A stretch of 54,186 nucleotides of DNA. Source: Cyclobacterium qasimii M12-11B (GTDB lineage: Bacteria; Bacteroidota; Bacteroidia; Cytophagales; Cyclobacteriaceae). The DNA lies in the NCBI RefSeq assembly GCF_000427295.1, contig NZ_ATNM01000052.1, positions 1 to 54,186 of the forward strand. The letters are read 5' to 3'. Each line of letters opens with the position of its first letter. The stretch's first letter is position 1. The notes beneath the pieces were generated by a model. It saw only the letters and a list, made by a program, of their open reading frames with translations. It was not told the origin of the DNA and ran no database searches. Both the position numbers and the translations under genes were made by a program. This document shows, in pieces, positions 28,914-38,344 of the stretch.

Positions 28914-30506
28914 TTACCTGAAATTCAGGATCCGATCTTCCTCTTTCCCTATTCCTTGAATAATTAAATAATCTTTTTTTACTGTAACAATTGCGCCAAG
29001 GGCAGGAGATTCGGCCTCCACCATACCCAAAAATGTAAGGTGATGCATTCCATTGGCATCCTTAAAATAGTTACCGGCATGGTGATGGCCCGAAAACCAA
29101 GCCACCATCGCTGGCGATTCTCCTATACGGTTCATTACTTCCTTGTGATTGAGTAAATGTAAACCGTTTTCTGGTAAAAGAGGGTAATGACAAAATGCGA
29201 TCACATGCTTTCCCTCTTCTTCAGCCTTTTGGACCACTGATTCCATCCATGCCAATTGTTCTTCGCCAACGGCACCATTCCATGGTTTCACATTATTGGC
29301 TCCTTCGGTTTCCATTACCTCCATCATTTCTAAGGCCTGGTCATAATTCTTAGTGCCTTCAGGATGACCGCCTACACTAATGTCCATCCCGTTGACCACC
29401 ATAAATACCATGTTTCCTTTCTCTATGGAATAGTAACCTTTTTCATTGTCTATTTTTTCTCCAACCTTTTGTTTAAGGCTGTCCAAAACAGAAAAGTCGT
29501 GATTACCCCAGATATAGTGAAATGGTGCTTTACTGCTTTCCAAAATCGATAAAGGGGCATCAAAACTCTCAAAATCTCTATCAATCAAATCCCCCAGGTG
29601 AAAAGAGAATTCTAAGTCATAGGCATTAAGGAAGGGTATTGTGCGTTTTAGTGTTTCTAAAGTTCCGCGATAGTTTCGCTTTCCTACTGTTTCCACATCC
29701 GCATATTGAATATCTGTCAATACACCAAAAGAAAAATCATCCGTTTGAGTCTTTGCTGTCAATAAGTTTTTCATTTCGGTAGCGTATCTTTCTCCAATTA
29801 AAATTTGACTTGGGCTGTCAAAATGGGTACTGTCAAAGGTTGTCGTCCCATAAGCCAAAGCTACTCCAGTATTGGACATCTCTTTAGGAAGATCAACGAG
29901 ATAAGCATTAAGAGGCTTCCTGATTTCTTTATCTTCAGACAATTGTCCAACCACAAAAGGCAAGTCTGGTAAATTTAAACTGTCACGTATTGCGGTAATT
30001 AGATGACCTATTTTTCCCAGGTATTGGTCTGCCTCCTTCACATCTCCTTCACCCTGGTGCCAGATGATTCCTTTTATCTCACCACTTTCAGCTGCAATCC
30101 TTGCTCGGGAGATGATCTCATTGAAAAACAATGTACCTGGCATCCACTCAGCGATCACGCTACCCCCTTTTGCATTGACTACAAGTCCTATTTTTCTATC
30201 TGGAATATCCCTTTGCATTTTTCTGGCAAAACCATACACTGGTCCCAGACGCTGCATACTTACCACTTTCCTAACGCTTGAATACAAGTTTAATGGATTG
30301 GTAGCGGGCACCCATTCCTGCCCCGTGAAAAGGTAAACATCTTCAATAGGTGTCATCAGGTCAGGAAGGATTTCTGCCCTCCCGGCCATATTAGACTGCC
30401 CAATGGCCAGGTAAATATCCAAATTATGCATTTCCTGTGCTTGAAGAAATGATGCAATTGGCAATAGAAATACTAAAAATACAAGTTTCTTTAAAAGAGC
30501 AGACAT
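28914..30506 (-). CDS. Secreted fusion: SGNH (SASA) esterase + ADPRM-like metallophosphoesterase
   Basis: 530 residues from the ATG at 30506 (a TTG four codons earlier is less likely). A signal peptide (about 1-24) is followed by an SGNH hydrolase of the sialate-O-acetylesterase type: GQSNMAG with nucleophile Ser38, WHQGEGD at 149-155, and THFDSPSQ with His228. From about 255 to the end is a calcineurin-like phosphoesterase: DIQ at 265-267, GDLID at 305-309, GNHD at 334-337, H440 and GHHH at 473-476. The details (D-x-Q first motif, RNYRGTLETL, NGAVGEEQLAWM) resemble Mn-dependent ADP-ribose/CDP-alcohol diphosphatase rather than generic phosphatases. Both active sites look intact. A substrate bearing an acetyl ester and a phosphodiester or pyrophosphate, in the periplasm or outside, is inferred. 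Single gene, no obvious operon. Confidence 0.88.
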   Translation of the reverse strand: MSALLKKLVFLVFLLPIASFLQAQEMHNLDIYLAIGQSNMAGRAEILPDLMTPIEDVYLFTGQEWVPATNPLNLYSSVRKVVSMQRLGPVYGFARKMQRDIPDRKIGLVVNAKGGSVIAEWMPGTLFFNEIISRARIAAESGEIKGIIWHQGEGDVKEADQYLGKIGHLITAIRDSLNLPDLPFVVGQLSEDKEIRKPLNAYLVDLPKEMSNTGVALAYGTTTFDSTHFDSPSQILIGERYATEMKNLLTAKTQTDDFSFGVLTDIQYADVETVGKRNYRGTLETLKRTIPFLNAYDLEFSFHLGDLIDRDFESFDAPLSILESSKAPFHYIWGNHDFSVLDSLKQKVGEKIDNEKGYYSIEKGNMVFMVVNGMDISVGGHPEGTKNYDQALEMMEVMETEGANNVKPWNGAVGEEQLAWMESVVQKAEEEGKHVIAFCHYPLLPENGLHLLNHKEVMNRIGESPAMVAWFSGHHHAGNYFKDANGMHHLTFLGMVEAESPALGAIVTVKKDYLIIQGIGKEEDRILNFR

Positions 30507-30576
30507 AGCAGTGATCAAATATTAAATAAGAATCGATGTGCTAAGATTATAAAAATTCCCTTACAATTGCCCGTTT

Positions 30577-31380
30577 TTACTCTGCTTTTTGCAAAAGTTC
30601 TTCCAGTTTCTCTTCGATCAAAGGTATGGAGCTGCACAGCTCTTCAAAATCATTGATGATAAAATATCGATCTTGAAATTTATTTTTCCAATAAGGCGTA
30701 TTTAAAACGGCATCCACTTCGAAATCATGGTGTCTGGACTCTTCTGAAAGGCAATAGTGCAACTCACCAGAAGAACTAAGAATGCTTGCGCCATAAACTT
30801 TAAGTTCATTATTCTCCCTAATCAAGCCAAACTCAACTGTGTACCAATACACCCTGGAGATTAATTCTAAAGCCAATGGATTGTCTATAAACCGCAGGGC
30901 TGTTCCAGCCAAATCTTCCAAAAAGCGCGTAAAAATTGGATTCATTAACATTGGCACATGGGCAAATGCATCATGAAACAAATCGGGTTCATGCATGTAA
31001 TCCAATTCGTCCAACTTTCTAAGCCAGGAAGTGACGGGGAATCGCTTATGTTGCAATAGACTAAAAAATAAAGCCTCACTAACCAACCCTGGAACTACCT
31101 GTATGGACCAGCCAGTGGAAATTTTTAATCGGTAAGATGCATCCTTTAGATTGGCAATGGAATCTGAGGTAAAGCCTATGCTTTCTATGCCATCTTTTAC
31201 TGCTTTTGCTGCTGTCCCAGGCAAATTCTTTGACTGCTTTTCATAAAGGATTTCCCAAACCTTATAATCTTCCGATGTATAAGTCCTGAAATCCTGCTGT
31301 AAAAACACCAAACTGGGATCGGGGAAAATTCCTCTGGGGAATTTATTTCTCATTTTAGATTGCTCAATTGGATTTGCCAT
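30577..31380 (-). CDS. phhA: Phenylalanine 4-monooxygenase
   Basis: The 267-residue monomeric bacterial type converts phenylalanine to tyrosine using tetrahydropterin and O2. The iron ligands are visible in HEPDLFHDAFAHVPML (two His, about 136 and 141) and in the VYWYTVEFGLI block (Glu about 183). There is no regulatory ACT domain, as usual in bacteria. A GTG 5 codons upstream (31395) is in frame, but the ATG at 31380 is preferred. Divergent from the Crp-family regulator at 31615. Presence of an enzyme that consumes O2 suggests an aerobe. Confidence 0.95.
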   Translation of the reverse strand: MANPIEQSKMRNKFPRGIFPDPSLVFLQQDFRTYTSEDYKVWEILYEKQSKNLPGTAAKAVKDGIESIGFTSDSIANLKDASYRLKISTGWSIQVVPGLVSEALFFSLLQHKRFPVTSWLRKLDELDYMHEPDLFHDAFAHVPMLMNPIFTRFLEDLAGTALRFIDNPLALELISRVYWYTVEFGLIRENNELKVYGASILSSSGELHYCLSEESRHHDFEVDAVLNTPYWKNKFQDRYFIINDFEELCSSIPLIEEKLEELLQKAE

Positions 31381-31614
31381 TGTATTATTATTCACTGGTT
31401 ACTTTAAATCTTTATTAAATTCATAAACGGAAAATGTGAGCAAGGGATCAAAAAATGGTTTGGTTTTAACCTTAATTATGAAATTGAACCCTTGCAGGTC
31501 TCTTTGCTCATTATTAAGAAAGAAGTATCAAGACATGATAATTTAGCCTTTTGGGCCAATCACTATAGAGCATTAATTATTCAGGTAAACCAAAGGGGAG
31601 ATTAAACTTAACAA

Positions 31615-32181
31615 ATGGATCAAATTAGGGATTACTTTGAACAACTTGTTGGCATCAATGATAGCGATTGGCAGCAGTTTTCTTCCAAACTAAGGAAAAG
31701 TGAATACCCCAAAAAAACGAATCTTTTAAAAGTAGGGCAAACAGAGAACTATCTATCCTTTATTGAAAAAGGTTCTGTCCGACTGTATTTCCCAAAGGAA
31801 GAAAACGATTTGACTTTCGGCTTTTGTTTTGAAGGTCAATTTGTAAGTGCCTACGATTCATTTTTAACCCAAAAACCCTGTGATTACCAAATTGAAACCA
31901 TGACCAAAACTACGCTTTGGAGGATATCCCATCAGGACCTACAGTATATTTATGCCAATACCAGTATTGGAAATACCATTGGCAGACTCGCTGCTGAAAG
32001 TCAATTCTTGTTAAAATCTGAAAGAGAACTTTCCTTTTTGAATGAAAGCGCTGAAGAGCGGTATAGGTCTCTTTTCAAAAACCGTCCTAAGCTAATCCTG
32101 GAAATCCCACTCAAATACATTGCCTCTTATGTAGGTGTAACCCCTCAAGCACTTAGCAGAATCAGAAAGCGAATTTCTTAA
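31615..32181 (+). CDS. Crp/Fnr-family transcriptional regulator
   Basis: 188 residues. An N-terminal cyclic-nucleotide-binding fold (about 25-115, with LLKVGQTENYLSFIEKGSVRLYF) is followed by a dimer helix and a short C-terminal helix-turn-helix (LKYIASYVGVTPQALSRIRKR). This is the Bacteroidota type that lacks the cAMP-contact signature and the FNR iron-sulfur cysteines, so its ligand is unknown. It is followed about 50 bases later by a DoxX-like membrane protein on the same strand and may control it. Confidence 0.9.
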   Translation: MDQIRDYFEQLVGINDSDWQQFSSKLRKSEYPKKTNLLKVGQTENYLSFIEKGSVRLYFPKEENDLTFGFCFEGQFVSAYDSFLTQKPCDYQIETMTKTTLWRISHQDLQYIYANTSIGNTIGRLAAESQFLLKSERELSFLNESAEERYRSLFKNRPKLILEIPLKYIASYVGVTPQALSRIRKRIS

Positions 32182-32232
32182 CCTGGGTTCATTGTCTGAA
32201 GGTTGAACTTTGCCCAACTTTGTAAAAAAAAG

Positions 32233-32685
32233 ATGAAACCATTCCTTCTCCTAATTGCCGTTACGATATTTGCTACTAGCTTCATGAAGCTAGTATATGG
32301 TACTTATAATGTCACCTTATCAGCAAGAATAGGTCTTTCCGCCATGTTACTTTTTACGGCTTTGGGCCATTTCATGTTTACAGATGGAATGGCAATGATG
32401 GTTCCAGATTTCATACCCTTTAAAAAGGAGCTTGTTTACTTTACTGGAGTTATCGAAATTTTAGGTGCTATTGGTCTTCATTATCCCCAATTTCAATTGG
32501 TAACTGCCTGGCTATTGATTCTGTTTTTTATATCGATTATACCGGCAAATATAAAGGCTTCCATGGAACAAATCGATTATCAAAATGCCACCTTTAAAGG
32601 AAATGGGTTAGGGTATTTGTGGTTTCGAATTCCCCTGCAATTCTTATTCATAGGCTGGGTTTATTTTTCATCGATCAGAATTTAG
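32233..32685 (+). CDS. DoxX-like integral membrane protein
   Basis: 150 residues with four transmembrane helices, resembling the DoxX/DUF4870-like superfamily (ARIGLSAMLLFTALGHFMF, then MMVPDFIPFKKELVYFTGVIEILGAIGLH, the most conserved part). The frame is open 10 codons further upstream, but the ATG at 32233 gives a clean hydrophobic start. It forms a small unit with the Crp-family regulator. Function unknown; related proteins have been linked to redox stress, which is not shown here. Confidence 0.85.
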   Translation: MKPFLLLIAVTIFATSFMKLVYGTYNVTLSARIGLSAMLLFTALGHFMFTDGMAMMVPDFIPFKKELVYFTGVIEILGAIGLHYPQFQLVTAWLLILFFISIIPANIKASMEQIDYQNATFKGNGLGYLWFRIPLQFLFIGWVYFSSIRI

Positions 32686-32791
32686 ACTCTGATGCGATAA
32701 AATGAAAAAATATAAGGGAGGCAGTGAATTTGGGTGATTTTGTCAGCCCGTTTCAAGAACACCAAATCAACTTTTAATTCCATTTTGCAGC

Positions 32792-32824
32792 AAATCCCCC
32801 TTGAAGAAGGTTCAAGGGGGATTT
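32792..32824 (+). terminator. Terminator-like hairpin of the C5/G5 family
   Basis: A perfect 14-bp stem (AAATCCCCCTTGAA and its complement) with a 5-base loop, followed on the plus strand by CGTTTTTTC. It sits between the DoxX-like gene and the convergent aroF gene. The core is shared with the inverted repeats near 40961 and 41124, so it may be a member of a dispersed repeat family used as a terminator. Confidence 0.75.
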
Positions 32825-32878
32825 CGTTTTTTCAAGACTTACAAGTGCGTACCTGAATTTGCATTTGGTCCAGCCCTC

Positions 32879-33898
32879 TTAATGTAAATCAAAAGTCTTT
32901 CTCACTTCAAAAATCTTCCTGATATAACCTATCAATTCACTGCTCTGGGTAAAGTTCAAGGTTTGCTGACCATCAGAATAAGCTTGATCTGGATGCTCAT
33001 GGGATTCATAAATGATCCCATCTGCTCCTGCCATCACACCTGCCAAGGCCATTTGTGGTACAAAATCCCTGATGCCAATCCCATGTGATGGGTCTACCAC
33101 CACTGGCAAATGCGATTTTGACTTAAGAATTGGAACGGCATTCAGGTCCAATGTATTCCTACTTGCCCTTTCATAAGTACGGATGCCTCTTTCACATAGG
33201 ATAAGCTTTTCATTCCCCCCGGAGAAAACATATTCCGCCGATTGAAGCAATTCTTCTATCGTACCTGAAATACCTCTCTTGAGCAGAACAGCTTTATCTA
33301 TTTTGCCTAATTCATCCAGCAGGTTAAAGTTCTGAGTGTTACGAGCACCTACCTGAAATACATCGACATAATCGTGCATTTCTTCAATTTGAGACACCTG
33401 CATAACCTCCGTTACAATTTTTATCCCAGCCGCTTTGGCATGTTGGTGCCATAGTTTTAGGCCTTCCATCCCCAAGCCTCTAAATGCATAGGGACTACTC
33501 CTTGGTTTGAAAACTCCACCCCGCATCATTGTCACATTGTTTTCCTTAAGGTGAGCAATCACACGTTCTATCTGCTCTTCTGATTCTATGGAACATGGGC
33601 CGGAAATAATGGCCATGTCACCATCCTTTATTGCTATACCATCTCCAAGGTCAACTGTAGTTGGCTTTGCTTTCCACTTTTTGGACACCAGCTTGTACTC
33701 ATCAGAAACAACATGGATATCCAAAATACCATCCATGGATCCTATTTTTCGAATGTCATAGGCACCTTTCCCAATCCCAATCAGGTAGTTTCCCGCCTGG
33801 GTTTTAACCTCGGTTACTTTATAGCCGATGCCATTGATCTTTTGGACCAAATTTTCTTTTTGTTGGGTACTTATGTCAGAGTTGAGCTGTATGATCAT
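32879..33898 (-). CDS. aroF: DAHP synthase, type I-beta (first shikimate-pathway enzyme)
   Basis: The 339-residue enzyme joins phosphoenolpyruvate and erythrose 4-phosphate. An N-terminal ferredoxin-like regulatory domain (about 1-70) precedes the TIM barrel, as in the Thermotoga type. Barrel motifs include ISGPCSIES, MRGGVFKPRSSPYAFRGLG, QVGARNTQNF, LLKRGISGT and VVDPSHGIG. It is the last gene of the trp operon, overlapping trpA by 4 bases. Supply of the pathway's first step is therefore tied to tryptophan demand. Confidence 0.95.
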   Translation of the reverse strand: MIIQLNSDISTQQKENLVQKINGIGYKVTEVKTQAGNYLIGIGKGAYDIRKIGSMDGILDIHVVSDEYKLVSKKWKAKPTTVDLGDGIAIKDGDMAIISGPCSIESEEQIERVIAHLKENNVTMMRGGVFKPRSSPYAFRGLGMEGLKLWHQHAKAAGIKIVTEVMQVSQIEEMHDYVDVFQVGARNTQNFNLLDELGKIDKAVLLKRGISGTIEELLQSAEYVFSGGNEKLILCERGIRTYERASRNTLDLNAVPILKSKSHLPVVVDPSHGIGIRDFVPQMALAGVMAGADGIIYESHEHPDQAYSDGQQTLNFTQSSELIGYIRKIFEVRKTFDLH

Positions 33899-34674
33899 GC
33901 TTTAATGCTTTTAATAAACGTGTTGATTTCTTTCTTTAGCTCTTTTGCTTCCCGCAAAACATTGATGAAAGCACTACCAATGATTGCTCCTTGTGCATGC
34001 TTAGCGGCAGTGGAAAAAGAGGCCTTGTCAGAAATTCCAAATCCTATGAGTCTAGGGTTTTTGAGCCCCATATCTCCTACCCTTTCAAAATAAGCAATTT
34101 GTTCAGGTGTCACGTCTTTTTTCGCACCAGTTATACTCGCAGAAGAAACCATATAAATAAAGCCATCTGTCTCTCTATCAATCTCACGAATCCTATCAGG
34201 TGAGGTCTGAGGAGATATCAGAAAGGTATTTCTTAGGTTGTAGGTTTCAAACAATCCTTTATAGGACTCAAGGTATTGCTTCATTGGAAGGTCTGGGACA
34301 ATCAATCCATCTACGCCTACCTCTTCGCACTTCTTGCAAAATTCCTCCATACCATATTGGACGATAGGATTTAGGTAGCCCATTAATATAACTGGTATTT
34401 TTAACTTCCCTCTCAATTCGGCCAACTGGCTAAACAAGATTTTCAGTGTCATTCCATTGTTTAACGCGACGGTATTGCTTTCCTGAATCGTGGGGCCATC
34501 TGCTACAGGATCAGAATAAGGAATTCCAATTTCTATAATGTCGGCTCCTGCTTCTTCGATGGCTTCCATAATACCCATGGTATCGTTAAGGCTAGGAAAG
34601 CCTGCAGTAAAATATATGGAAAGGATATTTCCTTCCTTATTTTTAAATAATTCTTCAATTCGATTCATAGCCAT
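33895..34674 (-). CDS. trpA: Tryptophan synthase alpha chain
   Basis: About 259 residues. It cleaves indole-3-glycerol phosphate to indole. Motifs are YFTAGFPSLNDT, the catalytic EIGIPYSDPVADGP, LMGYLNPIVQYG, GLIVPDLP and GFGISDKAS. The frame opens at 34689, but the ATG at 34674 overlaps the trpB stop as TGATG, which suggests translational coupling; the ATG at 34668 is a second choice. Stop overlaps the aroF start (ATGA). Confidence 0.96.
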   Translation of the reverse strand: MAMNRIEELFKNKEGNILSIYFTAGFPSLNDTMGIMEAIEEAGADIIEIGIPYSDPVADGPTIQESNTVALNNGMTLKILFSQLAELRGKLKIPVILMGYLNPIVQYGMEEFCKKCEEVGVDGLIVPDLPMKQYLESYKGLFETYNLRNTFLISPQTSPDRIREIDRETDGFIYMVSSASITGAKKDVTPEQIAYFERVGDMGLKNPRLIGFGISDKASFSTAAKHAQGAIIGSAFINVLREAKELKKEINTFIKSIKA

Positions 34675-35852
34675 CAGTAATTTCCCCATTTAATATATGT
34701 TTCCAAATCCTTGTCTCCTCTACCCGACAGATTGATCACAATGATGTCTGACGCCTTGTATTTTAGCTGGTTCAATGCAGAAAGTGCATGAGCAGACTCG
34801 ATGGCGGGTATAATGCCTTCCAATCGGCTTAACTCTATACCTGCTATCATGGCATCTTCATCCTCTACAGCCAAAAATTCCCCCCTACCTGAGGCAAATA
34901 AATGGGCATGAACAGGACCAATTCCTGGGTAATCCAGGCCTGCTGAAATACTATGCGGCTCCACCACTTGCCCATCTTCTGTTTGCATTAGTAGTGTTTT
35001 ACTACCGTGGAGAATCCCTGGTTTACCCAATTGGGTAGTAGCAGCAGATTTGCCTGAAGTAACGCCAAGGCCGGCTGCTTCCACAGCTACCAGACGAACC
35101 TTTTCATCGTTATAGTAATGGTAAAATGCGCCAGCAGCATTGCTTCCGCCACCCACACAAGCTATAACTATATCAGGGCTGTCCCGACCTTCCTTCTCCA
35201 ACAATTGTGCTTTGATCTCTGCAGAAATCACAGACTGAAACCTGGCCACCATTTCAGGGTAAGGATGAGGACCTACCACCGATCCAATGATATAATGCGT
35301 ATCAACTGGATTGTTAATCCATTGCCGCATGGCTTCATTGGTTGCGTCTTTGAGCGTTTTACTGCCCGAGTTGGCCGGCACGACGGTTGCGCCAAGAATC
35401 CGCATGCGTTCCACATTCGGTTTTTGTCGCTCCATATCGACTGCCCCCATATAAACCGTACATTCCATGCCCATCAAAGCACACACAGTGGCAGTTGCCA
35501 CGCCATGCTGACCTGCGCCAGTCTCAGCTATAATGCGCTTTTTGTTGAGTCTCTTCGCTAGAATAATCTGACCGACGGTATTGTTGATTTTATGGGCACC
35601 TGTATGACAGAGATCCTCTCTTTTAAGGTAAATTTTAACACCATATTTCTCAGACAACCTTTGGGCATGAAACAGGGGTGTTGGCCTACCTACATAATCT
35701 TTTAAGAGACTATCAAATTCTGTTTTAAACGACTCGGAAGCCATTATTTGCTCATAGTTCTCTTTAAGCTCTTCAATATTGGGATACAGCATTTCCGGGA
35801 TATAGGCTCCCCCAAAATCTCCGTAAAATCCGTTTTCATCAATTTTTATCAT
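34674..35852 (-). CDS. trpB: Tryptophan synthase beta chain
   Basis: The 392-residue pyridoxal-phosphate enzyme joins indole and serine. It has the PLP lysine in [13 protein letters not shown], the [13 protein letters not shown] block, the phosphate-binding GGGSNAAG, and the C-terminal LSGRGDKD. Length is normal for TrpB1. It overlaps the end of trpF by 14 bases and trpA by TGATG, within the seven-gene trp cluster. Confidence 0.98.
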   Translation of the reverse strand: MIKIDENGFYGDFGGAYIPEMLYPNIEELKENYEQIMASESFKTEFDSLLKDYVGRPTPLFHAQRLSEKYGVKIYLKREDLCHTGAHKINNTVGQIILAKRLNKKRIIAETGAGQHGVATATVCALMGMECTVYMGAVDMERQKPNVERMRILGATVVPANSGSKTLKDATNEAMRQWINNPVDTHYIIGSVVGPHPYPEMVARFQSVISAEIKAQLLEKEGRDSPDIVIACVGGGSNAAGAFYHYYNDEKVRLVAVEAAGLGVTSGKSAATTQLGKPGILHGSKTLLMQTEDGQVVEPHSISAGLDYPGIGPVHAHLFASGRGEFLAVEDEDAMIAGIELSRLEGIIPAIESAHALSALNQLKYKASDIIVINLSGRGDKDLETYIKWGNY

Positions 35853-36513
35853 TGCTTTTCATTTTTGTCTTTGTTGCGGCTTCATTTCTTAGTGTTGCTG
35901 CGAATGTCTTTATCTTTTCCAGGTCTTTAAAACCTTTAGAAATTTCAAATTTTGAATTGATATCTATCCCTGCCATGGCAGGGAATTCCTGGTAACAATC
36001 CAAAAGGGTTTCTGTATCCTGTGGTGTTATTCCTCCGCTCAATAAGAAAGGAATTTCATAAGGATATGTTTTCAAAAGCTCCCAATTGAATTGATGTCCG
36101 GTACCACCAAAGGAGGGGCCATCAGTATCAAATAGAAAATAATCAACCAAGGTTACATAAGGTTCCAATGTCTCCCAATTCCAATCTGCTCCCACTCTGA
36201 AAACCTTGATAAGTTTCACACTGGATTTTTCTCGAATGGCTTGAAGTTGTACCGGAAGTTCATCCCCATGAAGTTGCACCAACGATAACCCGTAATCATT
36301 AACCTTCTTTAGTATCTCTGCTGTACTTTCATTGACAAACACACCAACTTTTGGAAGGCTTAATTGTTTATAAAATGCTGCTTCCTGTCCGAATTTGGGC
36401 ACATACCGACCTGAAGGAGGATAAAAGATCATCCCCATCCAATCTACCTGTTCTATACCTTTCAATCCTGAAATATTTTCAGGGTCGGCCATTCCACAAA
36501 CTTTGATGATCAT
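35839..36513 (-). CDS. trpF: Phosphoribosylanthranilate isomerase
   Basis: A 224-residue TIM-barrel enzyme for the third step of the tryptophan branch. Motifs are [13 protein letters not shown] with the catalytic Cys, [38 protein letters not shown] and [10 protein letters not shown]. It is separate from trpC, not fused. Its start overlaps the trpC stop by 4 bases (ATGA type). The C-terminal tail ([19 protein letters not shown]) is slightly extended and overlaps trpB. Confidence 0.96.
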   Translation of the reverse strand: MIIKVCGMADPENISGLKGIEQVDWMGMIFYPPSGRYVPKFGQEAAFYKQLSLPKVGVFVNESTAEILKKVNDYGLSLVQLHGDELPVQLQAIREKSSVKLIKVFRVGADWNWETLEPYVTLVDYFLFDTDGPSFGGTGHQFNWELLKTYPYEIPFLLSGGITPQDTETLLDCYQEFPAMAGIDINSKFEISKGFKDLEKIKTFAATLRNEAATKTKMKSNDKN

Positions 36514-37331
36514 AGGGATGCTTGTTCTTTTGAGGCTGCCAGTAATTTCCTGTATTGTTGCATAAAATTATAGGCGGCCTGATGTGGACGAATGGTTTTC
36601 ATAAAGTTTTCACCTATCAAAAAGCCATCAAAACCTGCTTGCTTCAATTGCACCAATTTGGCAGGATCAGAGAGACCACTTTCTGATATTTTAGTGAAGG
36701 TATCCGGTATGGCCTTTACCAAATCCAAAGAGGTTTGAATATCCACCTCAAATGTTTTTAGGTTGCGGTTATTTATACCCACCAGGTCTACATGCTCATT
36801 AAGACTTTGAGCCAGTTCTTCGCCATCATGCACTTCAAGTAATACTTCCAAGCCCAGGCTTTTAGCAAAGACCGCCAACTCTTTTAAACGCTTTGGAGGC
36901 AAGGCCGCAGCTATTAACAAGATACAATCTGCTCCTATAGACCTTGATTCGATTATCTGGTACTCATCTACGATGAAATCTTTGCGTAGAATGGGGCAAA
37001 AATTGAATTTTCTAGCCAGACCAAGATCCGCTTCACTGCCTCCGAAGAAGTCCTTGTCTGTCAATATGGACAATGCCGAAGCACCTGCCTGCATGTAGCC
37101 AATTGTCGTTTGCTCTACAGAAGCCGTGCCATTTATCAAACCTTTTGAGGGGGATTTTCTCTTAAATTCAGTAATTATACCTGTCTTTTCCGGATCAGTA
37201 ACATACTTCTTCATCGAAACCACCTTACCATCGAAAAACAAGCTCTTTTCCAGTAATTTCTGTGGATATAGTGCTTTTCGCTCAGCTATCTCCTCTTTTT
37301 TTCGGGAAATTATTTTTTCAAGTATATTCAT
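36510..37331 (-). CDS. trpC: Indole-3-glycerol-phosphate synthase
   Basis: About 273 residues. Signatures are ILEKIISRKKEEIAERK, the substrate-binding IITEFKRKSPSKG, SILTDKDFFGG, PILRKDFIVDEYQI, LLEVHDGEEL, GINNRNLKTF, SESGL and GFLIGENFM. A TTG at 37337 is in frame and would overlap trpD. The ATG at 37331, two bases after the trpD stop, is the better start. Confidence 0.97.
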   Translation of the reverse strand: MNILEKIISRKKEEIAERKALYPQKLLEKSLFFDGKVVSMKKYVTDPEKTGIITEFKRKSPSKGLINGTASVEQTTIGYMQAGASALSILTDKDFFGGSEADLGLARKFNFCPILRKDFIVDEYQIIESRSIGADCILLIAAALPPKRLKELAVFAKSLGLEVLLEVHDGEELAQSLNEHVDLVGINNRNLKTFEVDIQTSLDLVKAIPDTFTKISESGLSDPAKLVQLKQAGFDGFLIGENFMKTIRPHQAAYNFMQQYRKLLAASKEQASL

Positions 37332-37333
37332 AT

Positions 37334-38344
37334 TCAACTGATGTTTAGGGAAGTTTTTGGGCTTATCAATTCTTTGAAAACATTAAGCGCTGTACCATTT
37401 TTAAGTGTATCACGGGCTGTTTCCCTGGCTTTTTCAAGGCTCCATGTTGGTTTGGAAGTAGTTAATGCGATGGTTGCATTTGCAATTACTACTGCTTCTT
37501 GTTCAGGACTACCTTTGCCCTCTAAAATATTCATGAAAATAGCTGCTGATTCCTTGATTGAACTTCCTCCTTTGATTGATTCAGGCAGAATGGTTTTAAA
37601 GCCTAATTCTTCGGGGCTGACAACCTTCTCCCCATCGTTGGATATCCATTTCAAATCTCCTGTTAGGGATACTTCATCATAACCATCCAAGGAATGTAGA
37701 ATGCTAAATCTGACATCATTGTTTTGATACAAATACCCGTACAACCTGGCAAGTTCAAGACTAAACACCCCTACCAATTGTTTTTTGGGGAAACTTGGAT
37801 TTACCATTGGCCCAAGCATATTGAAGAATGTTTTTACGCCCAATTCCTTTCTTACCGGACCTATGTGTTTCATCGCTGGATGAAACAGTGGCGCGTGAAG
37901 AAAACAGATTCCAGCCCTGTCCAGGCTACTTTTTAGTTTGTCAATATCACTGGTAAACTCATATCCGAAATATTCAAGCAGGTTGGAGGAACCACAGACA
38001 GACGAAACACCCACATTACCATGCTTGGCAACGGGCTGACCTGCTCCGGCTACAATAAATGAGGCAAGGGTAGATACGTTGAAGGTATCTTTACCATCCC
38101 CACCCGTACCGCACAAATCAATGGCGTCATATTCAGGGATATCTACAGCAATGCACCTTTCCAACATGGCTTCTCTAAAGCCCATCAACTCTTCAACCCT
38201 GACACTACGCATCATAAATATGGTCAAGAAAGCTGCCATCTGGCTGGTATTTACTTCTCCTGATGTCATTTCTTTAAGTACCCCCTTAGCCTGTTCTTTG
38301 CTTAGGGTTTTATGTTCTATCAGGTGGTTAAGTATTTCTTTCAT
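37334..38344 (-). CDS. trpD: Anthranilate phosphoribosyltransferase
   Basis: The 336-residue enzyme transfers phosphoribose to anthranilate. The PRPP-binding GTGGDGKDTFNVST, KHGNVGVSSVCGSSNLLE, HPAMKHIGPVRKELGVKTFFNMLGPMVNP and the EVSL-type block near DGYDEVSL are all in place. Start ATG overlaps the trpG stop (ATGA at 38341-38344). Confidence 0.97.
   Translation of the reverse strand: MKEILNHLIEHKTLSKEQAKGVLKEMTSGEVNTSQMAAFLTIFMMRSVRVEELMGFREAMLERCIAVDIPEYDAIDLCGTGGDGKDTFNVSTLASFIVAGAGQPVAKHGNVGVSSVCGSSNLLEYFGYEFTSDIDKLKSSLDRAGICFLHAPLFHPAMKHIGPVRKELGVKTFFNMLGPMVNPSFPKKQLVGVFSLELARLYGYLYQNNDVRFSILHSLDGYDEVSLTGDLKWISNDGEKVVSPEELGFKTILPESIKGGSSIKESAAIFMNILEGKGSPEQEAVVIANATIALTTSKPTWSLEKARETARDTLKNGTALNVFKELISPKTSLNIS

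Noticed and set aside
34674..34689. Earlier start of trpA at 34689
   Set aside because: It would overlap trpB by 16 bases and add residues not seen in the family; the TGATG-coupled ATG is better.
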